A DNA stretch of 64,000 bases from Hyphomicrobium sp. (lineage in GTDB: Bacteria > Pseudomonadota > Alphaproteobacteria > Rhizobiales > Hyphomicrobiaceae), in assembly GCA_002928735.1 (NCBI GenBank), contig PERL01000001.1, forward strand, positions 62,001 to 126,000. Reading direction: 5' to 3'. A program made the position numbers and the translations under genes. The first letter of the stretch is position 1. Each line of letters starts with the position of its first letter. Of the stretch, positions 46,526-55,378 are shown one piece after another. The notes under the pieces are model-generated. The model did not search any database and had not been told where the DNA came from. It was given only the letters and a program-made list of their open reading frames with translations.

Positions 46526-47650
46526 TCAAAACAACGGCAGCTGTCCACCGGCAGGCGTCGGCGGCTTGAAGAGATCCGTGCGCAACGGTATCCGCTGCTC
46601 GTTGAGTTGAAGCCGCTTCAAGGCAAGCCTGAACCGCGCTGCCACTTGCTCTGCGTATGGCCCGCTGCCACGACCGCGCGCACCGAACGCCGCTACGTAG
46701 TCGCGCCCGCCATGCATCGATTGCAGCAGATGCAGAACCCGGTTGGCCCGGTCCGGCACCTCCGTCGCCAGCCACTCCCGGAACAACTCCTTCAACTCCA
46801 GCGGTAGCCGCAGCATCACGTATCCCGCCTGCTGCACGCCAACCGTCTTGGCCGCTGCGAGAATGCTTTCAATCTCATGATCATTCAGGGATGGAATGAC
46901 CGGCGCCACCATCACCGCAGTCGGAATGCCGGCCTCACTCAACTGCCGCAAGGCATCGAGCCGCCGCGACGGTGTCGATGCCCGCGGCTCCATGCGTCGC
47001 GCCAGATGCCGGTCGAGCGTCGTCACCGACAAGGCGACTTTGGCAAGGCCCCGCTCGGCCATCCTTTGTAGAATATCGATATCGCGCACCACGAGCGCTG
47101 ACTTCGTCACGATGCCGACCGGATGCCCCGTCCGTTCGAGTACTTCCAACACCGAACGCGTAATCCGCCGCTCCCGCTCGATGGGCTGGTAGGGATCCGT
47201 ATTGGTGCCGAGCGCCATGGTCGCCGGCCGGTACCCCGGCGCCGCCAGTTCCTTTTCTAGAAGTGCCGCCGCATTGGGCTTTGCATAAAGCTGCGTTTCA
47301 AAATCAAGACCGGCTGAATGGCCCAGATAGCAATGCGACGGCCGGGCGTAACAATAAATGCAGCCGTGTTCGCATCCGCGGTAGGGATTAATCGAACGGT
47401 CGAACGAGATATCCGGGCTGTCGTTGCGCGTGATGATTGTCCGCGCCGCTTCGTCCTGAACATGCGTCCGCAACGGCGGCAGATCCTCAGCTAGATCCCA
47501 ACCATCGTCGAACGTGGCACGCGCCTCGGGCTCGAACCGGCCGCTCGCGTTCGACATGGCGCCTCGGCCGCGCCGCCGTTCGGACACCGCCTGCACATCA
47601 CTCCGCTCTGCTAAGACCTCCGCCGCCGCACGCCGCATGTCAGACCCCAT
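46526..47650 (-). CDS. PA0069-family radical SAM protein
   Basis: The 374-residue protein carries the 4Fe-4S/SAM-binding CxxxCxxC at C93, C97 and C100 (YRGCEHGCIYCYARP). The family patterns YLGHSAGLDFETQLYAKPNA and MALGTNTDPYQPIER follow. This subfamily resembles spore photoproduct lyase-like proteins; no reaction has been assigned to it. The C-terminal part is conserved (FGARGRGSGPYAEQVAARFRLALKRL). It is transcribed divergently from the glycosyltransferase pair and converges on the GYF_2 gene with a 16-base gap. A 6-bp inverted repeat (47652-47666) lies beside its start. Confidence 0.92.
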   Translation of the reverse strand: MGSDMRRAAAEVLAERSDVQAVSERRRGRGAMSNASGRFEPEARATFDDGWDLAEDLPPLRTHVQDEAARTIITRNDSPDISFDRSINPYRGCEHGCIYCYARPSHCYLGHSAGLDFETQLYAKPNAAALLEKELAAPGYRPATMALGTNTDPYQPIERERRITRSVLEVLERTGHPVGIVTKSALVVRDIDILQRMAERGLAKVALSVTTLDRHLARRMEPRASTPSRRLDALRQLSEAGIPTAVMVAPVIPSLNDHEIESILAAAKTVGVQQAGYVMLRLPLELKELFREWLATEVPDRANRVLHLLQSMHGGRDYVAAFGARGRGSGPYAEQVAARFRLALKRLQLNEQRIPLRTDLFKPPTPAGGQLPLF

Positions 47651-47777
47651 GGGTTCGTTACGAACCGTCTAACCCACAATGAGGAACATAACAAGAACGA
47701 ATTCTAGCTACACACGCCGCCATGCTGCAAAACGCGACACTTGTTGCGGCCGGAAAGCCGTGTCATCGCTGTGACCC

Positions 47778-48521
47778 ATGATTTCAGTCGTCATCCCCAC
47801 GCGCGACGCCGAGCAAACGCTCGCACCGGCCCTGGCAGCGCTGATACCGGCCGCTGTCGACGGCTTCATCCGCGAGGTCATCGTCGTCGATGGCGGCTCC
47901 AGCGACCGCACCTTGACCATCGCCGAGAACGCCGGCGTCGAAATCGTCCAAACCGCCGCCGGCCGCGGCCACCAACTACGCCTCGGCGCCAAGCGCGCCC
48001 GCTTCCCCTGGCTCCTGTTCCTCCACGCCGACACCGAACTGGCTGTGGGCTGGGAACAGGCGGCGGCGACCTTCATCGACAAGGTCGATCTGGGCCGCAT
48101 CCCCCCGGGAGCTGCCGCATTCCGTTTCCGCCTCGCCGACGACGGCTGGAAGCCGCGGGCCCTCGAAGCCGCCGTCACCCTGCGCTGCGCCCTCTTCCGT
48201 AGGCCCTATGGTGATCAGGCTCTCCTCATCCCCCGCGCGCTGTACGACGACATCGGCGGCTTCAGCGAACGACCCTTGATGGAGGATGTCGACATCGTGC
48301 GCCGGATTGGCCGCCGCCGGATGCACATGCTGCGCGCCGATGCCGTCACCAGCGCCATCCGCTACCGCAATGAAGGCTACGGCAAGCGCATCCTGCGCAA
48401 TCAGGCCTGCCTCGCCCTCTACGCCTGTGGCGTCGCGCCGGAACGGATCGCAGCCCTCTACACCCCCGATCATTCCGCCCGGACTGCTGCTACCACCGAA
48501 CAACAGCCGACCGCACCGTGA
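47778..48521 (+). CDS. TIGR04283-type glycosyltransferase family 2
   Basis: The 247-residue GT-A fold enzyme has the N-terminal ISVVIPTRDAEQTLAPAL nucleotide-sugar loop and the DGGSSDRT motif. The acceptor region has FLHADTELAVGWEQ, and RPYGDQALLIPRALYDDIGGF is a typical segment. It pairs with the next gene, which it overlaps by 4 bases. The two families (TIGR04283 and TIGR04282) are described together as arsenosugar biosynthesis glycosyltransferases. No arsM or ArsS gene is in the window. The function here is inferred from the family only. Confidence 0.88.
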   Translation: MISVVIPTRDAEQTLAPALAALIPAAVDGFIREVIVVDGGSSDRTLTIAENAGVEIVQTAAGRGHQLRLGAKRARFPWLLFLHADTELAVGWEQAAATFIDKVDLGRIPPGAAAFRFRLADDGWKPRALEAAVTLRCALFRRPYGDQALLIPRALYDDIGGFSERPLMEDVDIVRRIGRRRMHMLRADAVTSAIRYRNEGYGKRILRNQACLALYACGVAPERIAALYTPDHSARTAATTEQQPTAP

Positions 48522-49162
48522 AGCGCCACTCGACGTCCCGGCGAACGCTGGTTCTGATGGTCAAAGTCCCCACCGCCGGCCGGGTGAAAACGCGCCTCGT
48601 GCGCGGCATCGGCCTTGGCCCGGCGACAAACTTCTACCGCCACTCTGTGGCCAGTCTCGTCCGCCGCTTGACCCGGCCCGGCAGGTGGACCGTTCGCCTG
48701 GCCGTGTCCCCTGATGCCGCACGCAAAACACCCGCACTGCCCGGCAGTCTGCAGGCCCGCATCCCACAAGGCCGCGGCGATCTCGGCCAGCGCATGCAGC
48801 GCGCCATCGACGGCGCTCCGCCCGGCCCGGTGATCGTGATCGGCACCGACGTTCCCGGCATCACCGAGCACGATATCGCGCAAGCGTTTCATCGCCTTGC
48901 GGGCCACGATGCCGTAATCGGCCCCTCACCCGATGGTGGCTATTGGCTGATCGGCCTGGGCCGCCGCCGGCGCCGCCTGCGGCCTTTTCGCAAGGTGCCT
49001 TGGTCCACCAGCGCCGCCTTCGCCACAACGATGCGCAATCTCGCTGACAGCCGCGTCGCGCTTATCGATCAGAAAGCCGACATCGATGACGCCGCCGATT
49101 GGTCCCGCGCCGGTCCAGCCCGAAGCCGCCGCATCGTGGCGCCCCACACGCCAACGCAATAA
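48518..49162 (+). CDS. TIGR04282-type protein (DUF2064)
   Basis: The 214-residue protein starts in the stop of the preceding gene, so the pair is coupled. Sequence signs are LMVKVPTAGRVKTRLVRGIG near the start, GDLGQRMQRAI, VIVIGTDVPGI, and IGPSPDGGYWLIGLG. These are the hallmarks of a nucleotidyltransferase-like fold (DUF2064), described as an arsenosugar biosynthesis glycosyltransferase. A CofC/MobA-like GT-A core is inferred. It ends close to the convergent GyrI-like gene. Confidence 0.88.
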   Translation: MKRHSTSRRTLVLMVKVPTAGRVKTRLVRGIGLGPATNFYRHSVASLVRRLTRPGRWTVRLAVSPDAARKTPALPGSLQARIPQGRGDLGQRMQRAIDGAPPGPVIVIGTDVPGITEHDIAQAFHRLAGHDAVIGPSPDGGYWLIGLGRRRRRLRPFRKVPWSTSAAFATTMRNLADSRVALIDQKADIDDAADWSRAGPARSRRIVAPHTPTQ

Positions 49163-49182
49163 TTGAGACGCCTCACAACGAT

Positions 49183-49770
49183 TTACGCCGCCGACTGTCC
49201 GGCGTACTCCACCGCCGTCACCGGCATGCACACGTCCACGCGCTGCTTCTCGACAGGCACGTGATCGGGATGGTCCAGATAGATTTCAATCACCGGCCGC
49301 CGGGTATCGACGATCACGCCATACTGCGGCACCCACTCGCTCCGCATCGTCGAGATGGTCTTCGACAGTCCGACCGTTCCGCCCACGTGCCGCTGCCGCG
49401 CATAAGCACCACCGGGAAGACGGCGCACATTGAATTCACTGGGAACCACACCGCGAGCATCGTCGAGCAATTCGACACATGCCTCATACCGGCACTTCTC
49501 CGGCGGGGTCTGGCGCGGATCGTCGAGCAGCAGGCCATAGCCCGTCCCTATCTGGCGGATCAGGCCGGAGCTGTTGAGCCATTCGAACATCCGGCCCCAT
49601 GCGGCCGTTGACGAGTCCGAATATGGTCCCACCATTCGGCACGCCGCGACATTCAATGGCCGCAAATATACAAACCCCGTACGCACGCTCAGTCTCCGCC
49701 TGCTGCGACTGCCAAGTTTGATGAAAGTTTCTGCGGCAATCTTCGGGAACTTTAGCAGTCTCGCATTCAA
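49183..49770 (-). CDS. GyrI-like / AraC effector-binding-domain protein
   Basis: The 195-residue protein has the GyrI-like fold: YLRPLNVAACRMVGPYSDSSTAAWGRMFEWL near the N-terminus, a middle strand-rich section (KCRYEACVELLDD) and a C-terminal EIYLDHPDHVPVEKQRVDVCMPV. This small-molecule-binding module is found alone or attached to AraC or MerR regulators. No HTH domain is present, so this is a stand-alone effector-binding or hydrolase-like protein. The N-terminal ~30 residues are basic and poorly conserved; the start at ATG 49770 is provisional. Function unknown. Confidence 0.82.
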   Translation of the reverse strand: MNARLLKFPKIAAETFIKLGSRSRRRLSVRTGFVYLRPLNVAACRMVGPYSDSSTAAWGRMFEWLNSSGLIRQIGTGYGLLLDDPRQTPPEKCRYEACVELLDDARGVVPSEFNVRRLPGGAYARQRHVGGTVGLSKTISTMRSEWVPQYGVIVDTRRPVIEIYLDHPDHVPVEKQRVDVCMPVTAVEYAGQSAA

Positions 49771-49845
49771 GCGCGTTTAAGTGGCGTGCTAAAACTTATG
49801 CTCAATTCAAACCAATTTCTCGAAACTCGGGCAGTAAGGATTTGT

Positions 49846-50745
49846 TCACGCGCCGCCATCGACTGCCGTCGATGAAGCCTTCAGCGCATCCCGCACACTC
49901 AAAAAATCAAGCCAGGCTTGGCGTTTTGCGATGGGTGCCCGCAAAAGATAGGCCGGATGAAGGCTGGCAAGAACCGGCACTTTCAAATGTCCAAATTCTA
50001 ATGATTGCCATTTGCCGCGGACTTTTAGGATGCCTTCATCAGTTCGGAGAATCTGTTTTGCCGCTGAGCCGCCAAGCAAGAGCAGTACCCGCGGCGCCAC
50101 CAATTCAATTTGCCGCTCCAGAAAAGGCCGGCAAACTTCCGTTTCTTGCGGCGTCGGCGTGCGATTGCCGGGCGGGCGCCAATAGACGGCATTCGTGATG
50201 TGAATATCGGCCTCGTTCCAGCCGGCCGCAGCCAGCATCCGGTCGAGCAGTTGCCCAGCGCGGCCGACGAATGGTTTGCCCTCTATGTCTTCGTCCCGCC
50301 CCGGCGCCTCGCCGATGATCATGAGCGGCGCCTGCGCCGCACCCCGATAGAAACAAAGCGACTTCGCCGTCGCCTTGAGCGAGCAGCCTTCAAAGGTTTC
50401 CAGCGCCGTGCGCAACGCATCGAGGTTGGCAGCCGTCCGTGCCGCCGCCCGTGCGGCACCAAGGGCAGCGTCGGGCGCGGCGGTCGCAAACTTCCGAACC
50501 GGGGCGGCAATCGGCGAGGCCGTGCGGGCCGGTGGCGCACGCTCACGAACGTCGGAACGCTCCGCGCCGGCCGGCGTGACACCCCGTATGTCGGAGGCCA
50601 TGCCCACGAGATCAAATTCACGGCCCGGCGGGCCCCGCCCGTCCGCCAGCCAGTCGGTAGCCACATCCGCAACAGGCGCATCCGCGCCCATGGCTAAGAT
50701 CCACTCCAGCATAGCCGCCAGGATCTGTCGGTTTTGATCGGTCAT
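49846..50745 (-). CDS. Uracil-DNA glycosylase, family 4/5-like
   Basis: I chose ATG 50745 ([15 protein letters not shown]); the frame is open to 50898 but upstream residues are not family-like. The 299-residue protein has an Ala-rich N-terminal extension (~1-110), then [36 protein letters not shown] (active-site motif at 145-149), [24 protein letters not shown], and [18 protein letters not shown] (motif B). It removes uracil from DNA. Only three cysteines are present (121, 131, 205), where iron-sulfur family 4 enzymes have four. Confidence 0.9.
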   Translation of the reverse strand: MTDQNRQILAAMLEWILAMGADAPVADVATDWLADGRGPPGREFDLVGMASDIRGVTPAGAERSDVRERAPPARTASPIAAPVRKFATAAPDAALGAARAAARTAANLDALRTALETFEGCSLKATAKSLCFYRGAAQAPLMIIGEAPGRDEDIEGKPFVGRAGQLLDRMLAAAGWNEADIHITNAVYWRPPGNRTPTPQETEVCRPFLERQIELVAPRVLLLLGGSAAKQILRTDEGILKVRGKWQSLEFGHLKVPVLASLHPAYLLRAPIAKRQAWLDFLSVRDALKASSTAVDGGA

Positions 50746-50925
50746 GCCCGCACCATAATGGCCGTCCCGTCCAAGTCCACCTAACCCTGACAAGTCCGCA
50801 GGCAGCGGCCGCGCGTTTCCTGTGACGGAACGCCAGCTTTTCTTGACGCTTCCTTGCACACAACCTAATCGGGAACGCTGCTGCCCCGGCCGCCCCACCC
50901 ACCCGAACCGCAGGACTATGCCGAG

Positions 50926-52608
50926 ATGGATGTAGAAGCATTCGAGCTGCCGCCGCGCGAGGCCATGGAATTCGACGTCGTGATTGTCGGCGCCGGCCCG
51001 GCCGGTCTGTCCGCGGCCATTCGCTTGAAGCAGCTCGCCGCCGAAAGTGGGCGCGAGATCTCGGTGGTGGTTCTAGAAAAGGGCTCGGAAGTCGGCGCCC
51101 ACATCCTGTCTGGAGCCGTGATCGACCCGGTCGGGTTGAACCGCCTCATCCCCGATTGGAAATCAAAGGGTGCGCCGGTCGAAACCGAGGTGACCGAGGA
51201 TCGCTTCCTCGTTCTGGGACCTCAGGGCGACATCAGCTTGCCCGCGATCCTCATGCCACCGCTCATGAACAATCACGGCAATTATATTGTTTCACTGGGC
51301 GCGGTCACCCGCTGGCTCGGCGAGCAGGCCGCCGAACTCGGCGTGGAAATCTATCCAGGTTTCGCCGCCGCCGAAGTCCTCTACGACGAGAAGGGCGCGG
51401 TCGTTGGCGTAGCGACGGGCGATATGGGCGTCGGTCGCGACGGTGTCCCCAAGGATGGGTTCGCGCGCGGCATGGAACTGCGCGGCAAATATACCTTCAT
51501 CGCCGAAGGCGTCCGTGGCTCCCTCGCCAAGCAACTCATCGCCAAATTCGGATTGGACACCCAATCCGAACCCCAAAAGTATGGCATCGGCCTCAAAGAG
51601 CTATGGGAAGTCGCGCCCGGCAAACACAAACCGGGCCTCGTCCAGCACTCGTTCGGCTGGCCGCTCGGCAATCGCACCGGCGGCGGCTCGTTCCTCTATC
51701 ACTACGGCGACAACCTCGTATCCGTCGGCTTCGTCGTCCACCTCAACTATGAAAACCCCTACTTGTCTCCTTACGACGAATTCCAGCGCTTCAAGACCCA
51801 CCCCGCCATCAGCGCGACTCTGGAAGGCGGCAAGCGCATTGCCTATGGCGCACGCGCGATCACCGAAGGCGGCTGGCAGTCCCTGCCCAAACTCACGTTC
51901 CCCGGCGGCGTGCTCCTCGGCTGCTCTGCCGGCATGGTCAATGTTCCGCGCATCAAAGGCAGCCACAACGCCATGTTGTCAGGCATCGAAGCAGCTGACG
52001 CGGCATTCGCGGCCCTCGCGGCAAACCGCGCCCACGACGAACTCAAGGCCTACGAAACCGCGGTCCGCGACGGCGCCATCGGCGCTGACCTGAAGCGCGT
52101 CCGCAACTCCAAACCCATGTGGTCCCGGTTCGGCACGGCCCTTGGCATTCCGCTGGGCGGCATCGACATGTGGTTGCGGACGCTCCTTGGCGGTTGGTCG
52201 CCCTTCGGAACGTGGCGCCACGGCAAATCAGACGCTGCCTCGCTGAAGCCCGCCTCGGATTTCAAGCCGATCGCCTATCCCAAGCCCGACGGCGTTTTAA
52301 CCTTCGACAAGCTGACGAGCGTTTCTTTCTCGGCCACCAATCACGAGGAAGATCAGCCGGTCCACTTGAAGCTGACCGACCCCACGATTCCCGTCGAAAT
52401 CAACTTGCCGACCTGGGCCGAACCCGCGCAGCGCTACTGCCCGGCGGGCGTGTACGAAATCGTCCGCGACGACAAAGGCAATCCGCGCTTCCAGATCAAC
52501 GCGCAAAACTGCGTCCATTGCAAAACGTGCGATATCAAGGACCCCAGCCAGAATATTACCTGGGTCTGCCCAGAAGGCGGCGGCGGTCCGAACTACGCTG
52601 GAATGTAA
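50926..52608 (+). CDS. Electron-transfer flavoprotein:ubiquinone oxidoreductase
   Basis: The 560-residue protein carries the FAD-binding start (EFDVVIVGAGPAGLSAAIRL), the ETF-QO-specific segment GKYTFIAEGVRGSLAKQLI, and the C-terminal 4Fe-4S cluster (QNCVHCKTCDIKDPSQNITW). It passes electrons from acyl-CoA dehydrogenases and related enzymes via ETF to ubiquinone, at the inner membrane. Length and motifs are normal. It stands alone, divergent from the uracil-DNA glycosylase gene, and converges on a small acidic secreted protein. Confidence 0.96.
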   Translation: MDVEAFELPPREAMEFDVVIVGAGPAGLSAAIRLKQLAAESGREISVVVLEKGSEVGAHILSGAVIDPVGLNRLIPDWKSKGAPVETEVTEDRFLVLGPQGDISLPAILMPPLMNNHGNYIVSLGAVTRWLGEQAAELGVEIYPGFAAAEVLYDEKGAVVGVATGDMGVGRDGVPKDGFARGMELRGKYTFIAEGVRGSLAKQLIAKFGLDTQSEPQKYGIGLKELWEVAPGKHKPGLVQHSFGWPLGNRTGGGSFLYHYGDNLVSVGFVVHLNYENPYLSPYDEFQRFKTHPAISATLEGGKRIAYGARAITEGGWQSLPKLTFPGGVLLGCSAGMVNVPRIKGSHNAMLSGIEAADAAFAALAANRAHDELKAYETAVRDGAIGADLKRVRNSKPMWSRFGTALGIPLGGIDMWLRTLLGGWSPFGTWRHGKSDAASLKPASDFKPIAYPKPDGVLTFDKLTSVSFSATNHEEDQPVHLKLTDPTIPVEINLPTWAEPAQRYCPAGVYEIVRDDKGNPRFQINAQNCVHCKTCDIKDPSQNITWVCPEGGGGPNYAGM

Positions 52609-52667
52609 TCGGCACCCCAAAGCCAACCGGCCGCTCTCTCGATGGACCTAACACGCCATCGGTGACG

Positions 52668-53003
52668 CTAGTCCACAGCCTTAGTCTCTGCGCCGCTCTC
52701 ATCGAGTGGCGGTCCGGCTTCGTCGCCGCTATCACCGCCGTCGCCCGGCTCATCCGGCGGCACTCGGACAGTCTCTCCTGGCCCAGGCTCGCCCTCGACG
52801 GGGGCATCTTCGGCTGACGTTTCGCCGACACTCTCGCCAACCACGTTAGTCTCCGGGACCGACTGTTCCTCTGCGACAGCCAACGGCTCCTCACGAAGCT
52901 CCAACGCCACGACCGGCTGCACGCCAGCACCAGCGAGCAAAAGGCCGGCACAGGCGAGCGCAGAAAAGGCGGGCTGCCACGAATGTGTTCGAGATCGCGG
53001 CAT
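52668..53003 (-). CDS. Secreted acidic proline/glycine-rich protein
   Basis: The 111-residue protein has an N-terminal signal peptide (about 34 residues, hydrophobic core ALACAGLLLAGAGV) and a mature region almost wholly of E, D, P, G, V and S (VPETNVVGESVGETSAEDAP). This low-complexity acidic tail suggests a disordered secreted or lipoprotein-like protein, although no lipobox cysteine is placed correctly. The real start could be ATG 53003. Confidence that this is a gene is moderate, because low-complexity frames can be shadows. Confidence 0.5.
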   Translation of the reverse strand: MPRSRTHSWQPAFSALACAGLLLAGAGVQPVVALELREEPLAVAEEQSVPETNVVGESVGETSAEDAPVEGEPGPGETVRVPPDEPGDGGDSGDEAGPPLDESGAETKAVD

Positions 53004-53239
53004 TAGTTCAGCTCCGGACGAGTAAAGACGATGCTCCGACGGACTTTGGCGTCGCAGGCGCGAGTCTACCCGACAAAACGCCCCGGATTAACCCCAAACC
53101 TGCCCTAAGATCAGATAGGGTAAAAACTCTGCAAATGACGTTAAGCACTGTCGCCAAGCTGCCGCAGACTTTGCTAGAATTCATCGGGAGTCGTGCGCTC
53201 CCGTCACGCAAGTGACGACCACATAAGGAAAAAGCGTCC

Positions 53240-55378
53240 ATGCGAGCACGTTCGGCCCGTTCGTATCCCCGTCCCTATCTGCGCGCCGCACTTGTGGCCG
53301 CGGCGATGGTGGCGGGCGCACCGGCCTCGAGAGCAGAAACGAGCGCCACGGTCGACCTCTCCCAGACTCTCTCGGGCAGCTACCTTGCCGGCCGATTTGC
53401 GCGCGCCGACAACGAAATGGACAAGGCTGCCGAATTTTATTCGAACGCCATCGTCTTCGATCCGTCCAGCGACATGCTTATCGAGCAAGCCCTGTTGATG
53501 GAGGCGTCGCGCGGCGCGTGGGATCAGGCGCTGCGTCTGTCTGAAACGCTCGTCAAAATGGAACCTGGGCATCGCATGGCCCAAATGTTCTTAGGGCTCG
53601 GCGCGTTCCGCAACGGCGATTGGAACACGGCGGAGAAAAACTTCCGCGCGTCCGCCTCCGGTCCGATTGGCGAATTGACCTCGTCGCTTGCCACGTCATG
53701 GATTCTCCTGGCTGAGAAAAAGCCCACCGAGGCGCTCGACCTCCTTGTCGTGCCCAAGCAGGCCGAATGGGCGCAATTCTATCTGCGTTATCATCGGGCG
53801 CTGATCGCCGACGCCGCAGGCCGCCGCACCGACGCACACCAAGCGTACGAAAAAATCTTCAAGCAAGATGCGCGCACCCTGCGCACAGCCCTCGCCTACA
53901 CGCGCAGCCTTGCCAATGCAGGCAACATCAAAGGCGCGCGCAATGTCCTGCGCCAGCACATCGAGAAATCGCAAGGCGAAGGTCACACCCTGGCCCGCGC
54001 GCTGATGAAAGAGCTCGAAGCCGCAGACACCAAGATCCCCCTTCTGGTCGCGACACCGTCGGAAGGACTTGCCGAAGTCTTCTACGGCCTCGGCGAAAGC
54101 CTCATCGGCGAAGGCGCCATCGGGGTTGGGATCGTCTATCTGCAAATGGCGCTCTATCTTGAGCCGCAGCATCCGTTCGCATTGGCGGCCCTCGCCAACG
54201 CCCACGAAGCCAACCGTCAGTTTGCGGAAGCCATCGCCACCTACGATCGCATTCCGAAAGGTTCGCCGCTGGCTCCGGCCATCGAGATCCGCAAAGCATT
54301 CAATCTGAACTCGCTTGAAAAGCCCGACGAAGCCCGCTCGGTACTCGAGCGGTTGTTGGAAATTGGCGCAACGCCCGAAAAAACAGCCGAGACCTCTCCC
54401 GTAGAAGAGGCCAAGCCCGCGGCCGAATTCCCCGCCATCGACCTCGCGGGTGATGTCCTTCGCCTCGGCTCCGCCGGTGATGGCGTTCGCGAATTGCAGG
54501 ACGCTCTGCAACGCCTCAACTTGGATATCGGGGGCACGCCCGACGGCCGGTTTGGCGCCGGCACACGCAAAGCAGTTCAAGACTTCCAGCGGGCAAACGG
54601 CCTCGACGTCGATGGTATCGTCGGCCAGCAAACGGTTGACGCCATTCTGGCGAAGGCCAATGCCGCCGCCGGCACCCCGGCGCAAGCGCGGAACGCCACA
54701 TCTGCCGGCGCGGATGCGCTTGATCCCAGCGAAAGACTGCAGGCACTCGATGCCCTCGGCAACATCCTGCGCTCGCGCAAGCAGTACGCCGACGCCGTCG
54801 ATATCTACAATCGTGCGATCGCGATGATCCCGAAGCCGGACCGCCGCCACTGGGTCTATTTCTATGCCCGCGGCACATCTTATGAGCGGCTGAAAAACTG
54901 GCCACCCGCCGAGGCCGATCTCAAAAAAGCTCTGGAGCTTTATCCCGATCAACCGCTGGTGTTGAACTATCTCGGCTACTCGTGGATCGACCAGGGCATC
55001 AATCTCGACGACGGCATGCGCCTCATTGAGCGCGCCGTCGCCGTCAAGCCCGACGATGGATACATCGTCGATAGCCTCGGCTGGGCGCACTTCAAACGCG
55101 GCAACTACGCCGAAGCTGTTCGCTACCTCGAACGCGCCGTCGAGTTGCGCCCCGACGACCCAGTGCTTAACGACCACCTTGGCGACGCATTGTGGAAAGT
55201 CGGCCGCGAGCGTGAAGCCCGCTTCCAGTGGGATCAATCGCTGACGCTGAAACCCGAGCCCGAAGACGCCATCAAAACGCGTCGCAAGATCGACGAGGGC
55301 CTTGTTGTCATCGAGCACAACACGCCTAAAATCGCCAACGGGACGAGTGCAGACGCCAGCAAACCCGCGACACCCTAA
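53240..55378 (+). CDS. TPR protein with inserted peptidoglycan-binding domain
   Basis: The 712-residue protein starts with a signal or anchor region and has long TPR-like helical repeats (SGSYLAGRFARADNEMDKAAEFYSNAI; RLSETLVKMEPGHRMAQMFLGLG; later NAAEADLKKALELYPDQPLVLNYLGYSW and YLERAVELRPDDPVLNDHLGDALWKVGRE). Between two repeat blocks, near residues ~410-475, sits a PG_binding_1 domain (LRLGSAGDGVRELQDALQRL...GRFGAGTRKAVQDFQ). A similar TPR protein lies ahead of ispE in other alphaproteobacteria, usually without this insertion. It is likely periplasmic and cell-wall linked. It is 0 bases from ispE. Confidence 0.85.
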   Translation: MRARSARSYPRPYLRAALVAAAMVAGAPASRAETSATVDLSQTLSGSYLAGRFARADNEMDKAAEFYSNAIVFDPSSDMLIEQALLMEASRGAWDQALRLSETLVKMEPGHRMAQMFLGLGAFRNGDWNTAEKNFRASASGPIGELTSSLATSWILLAEKKPTEALDLLVVPKQAEWAQFYLRYHRALIADAAGRRTDAHQAYEKIFKQDARTLRTALAYTRSLANAGNIKGARNVLRQHIEKSQGEGHTLARALMKELEAADTKIPLLVATPSEGLAEVFYGLGESLIGEGAIGVGIVYLQMALYLEPQHPFALAALANAHEANRQFAEAIATYDRIPKGSPLAPAIEIRKAFNLNSLEKPDEARSVLERLLEIGATPEKTAETSPVEEAKPAAEFPAIDLAGDVLRLGSAGDGVRELQDALQRLNLDIGGTPDGRFGAGTRKAVQDFQRANGLDVDGIVGQQTVDAILAKANAAAGTPAQARNATSAGADALDPSERLQALDALGNILRSRKQYADAVDIYNRAIAMIPKPDRRHWVYFYARGTSYERLKNWPPAEADLKKALELYPDQPLVLNYLGYSWIDQGINLDDGMRLIERAVAVKPDDGYIVDSLGWAHFKRGNYAEAVRYLERAVELRPDDPVLNDHLGDALWKVGREREARFQWDQSLTLKPEPEDAIKTRRKIDEGLVVIEHNTPKIANGTSADASKPATP

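Noticed and set aside
46526-49162. Arsenosugar cluster with the divergent radical SAM gene as ArsS
   Set aside because: The radical SAM protein has the PA0069/SPL-like CEHGCIYC motif and length, not the ArsS architecture.
49846-50745. UdgX-type crosslinking uracil-DNA glycosylase
   Set aside because: No KRRIH insertion after motif B is present, so it is a normal glycosylase subgroup.
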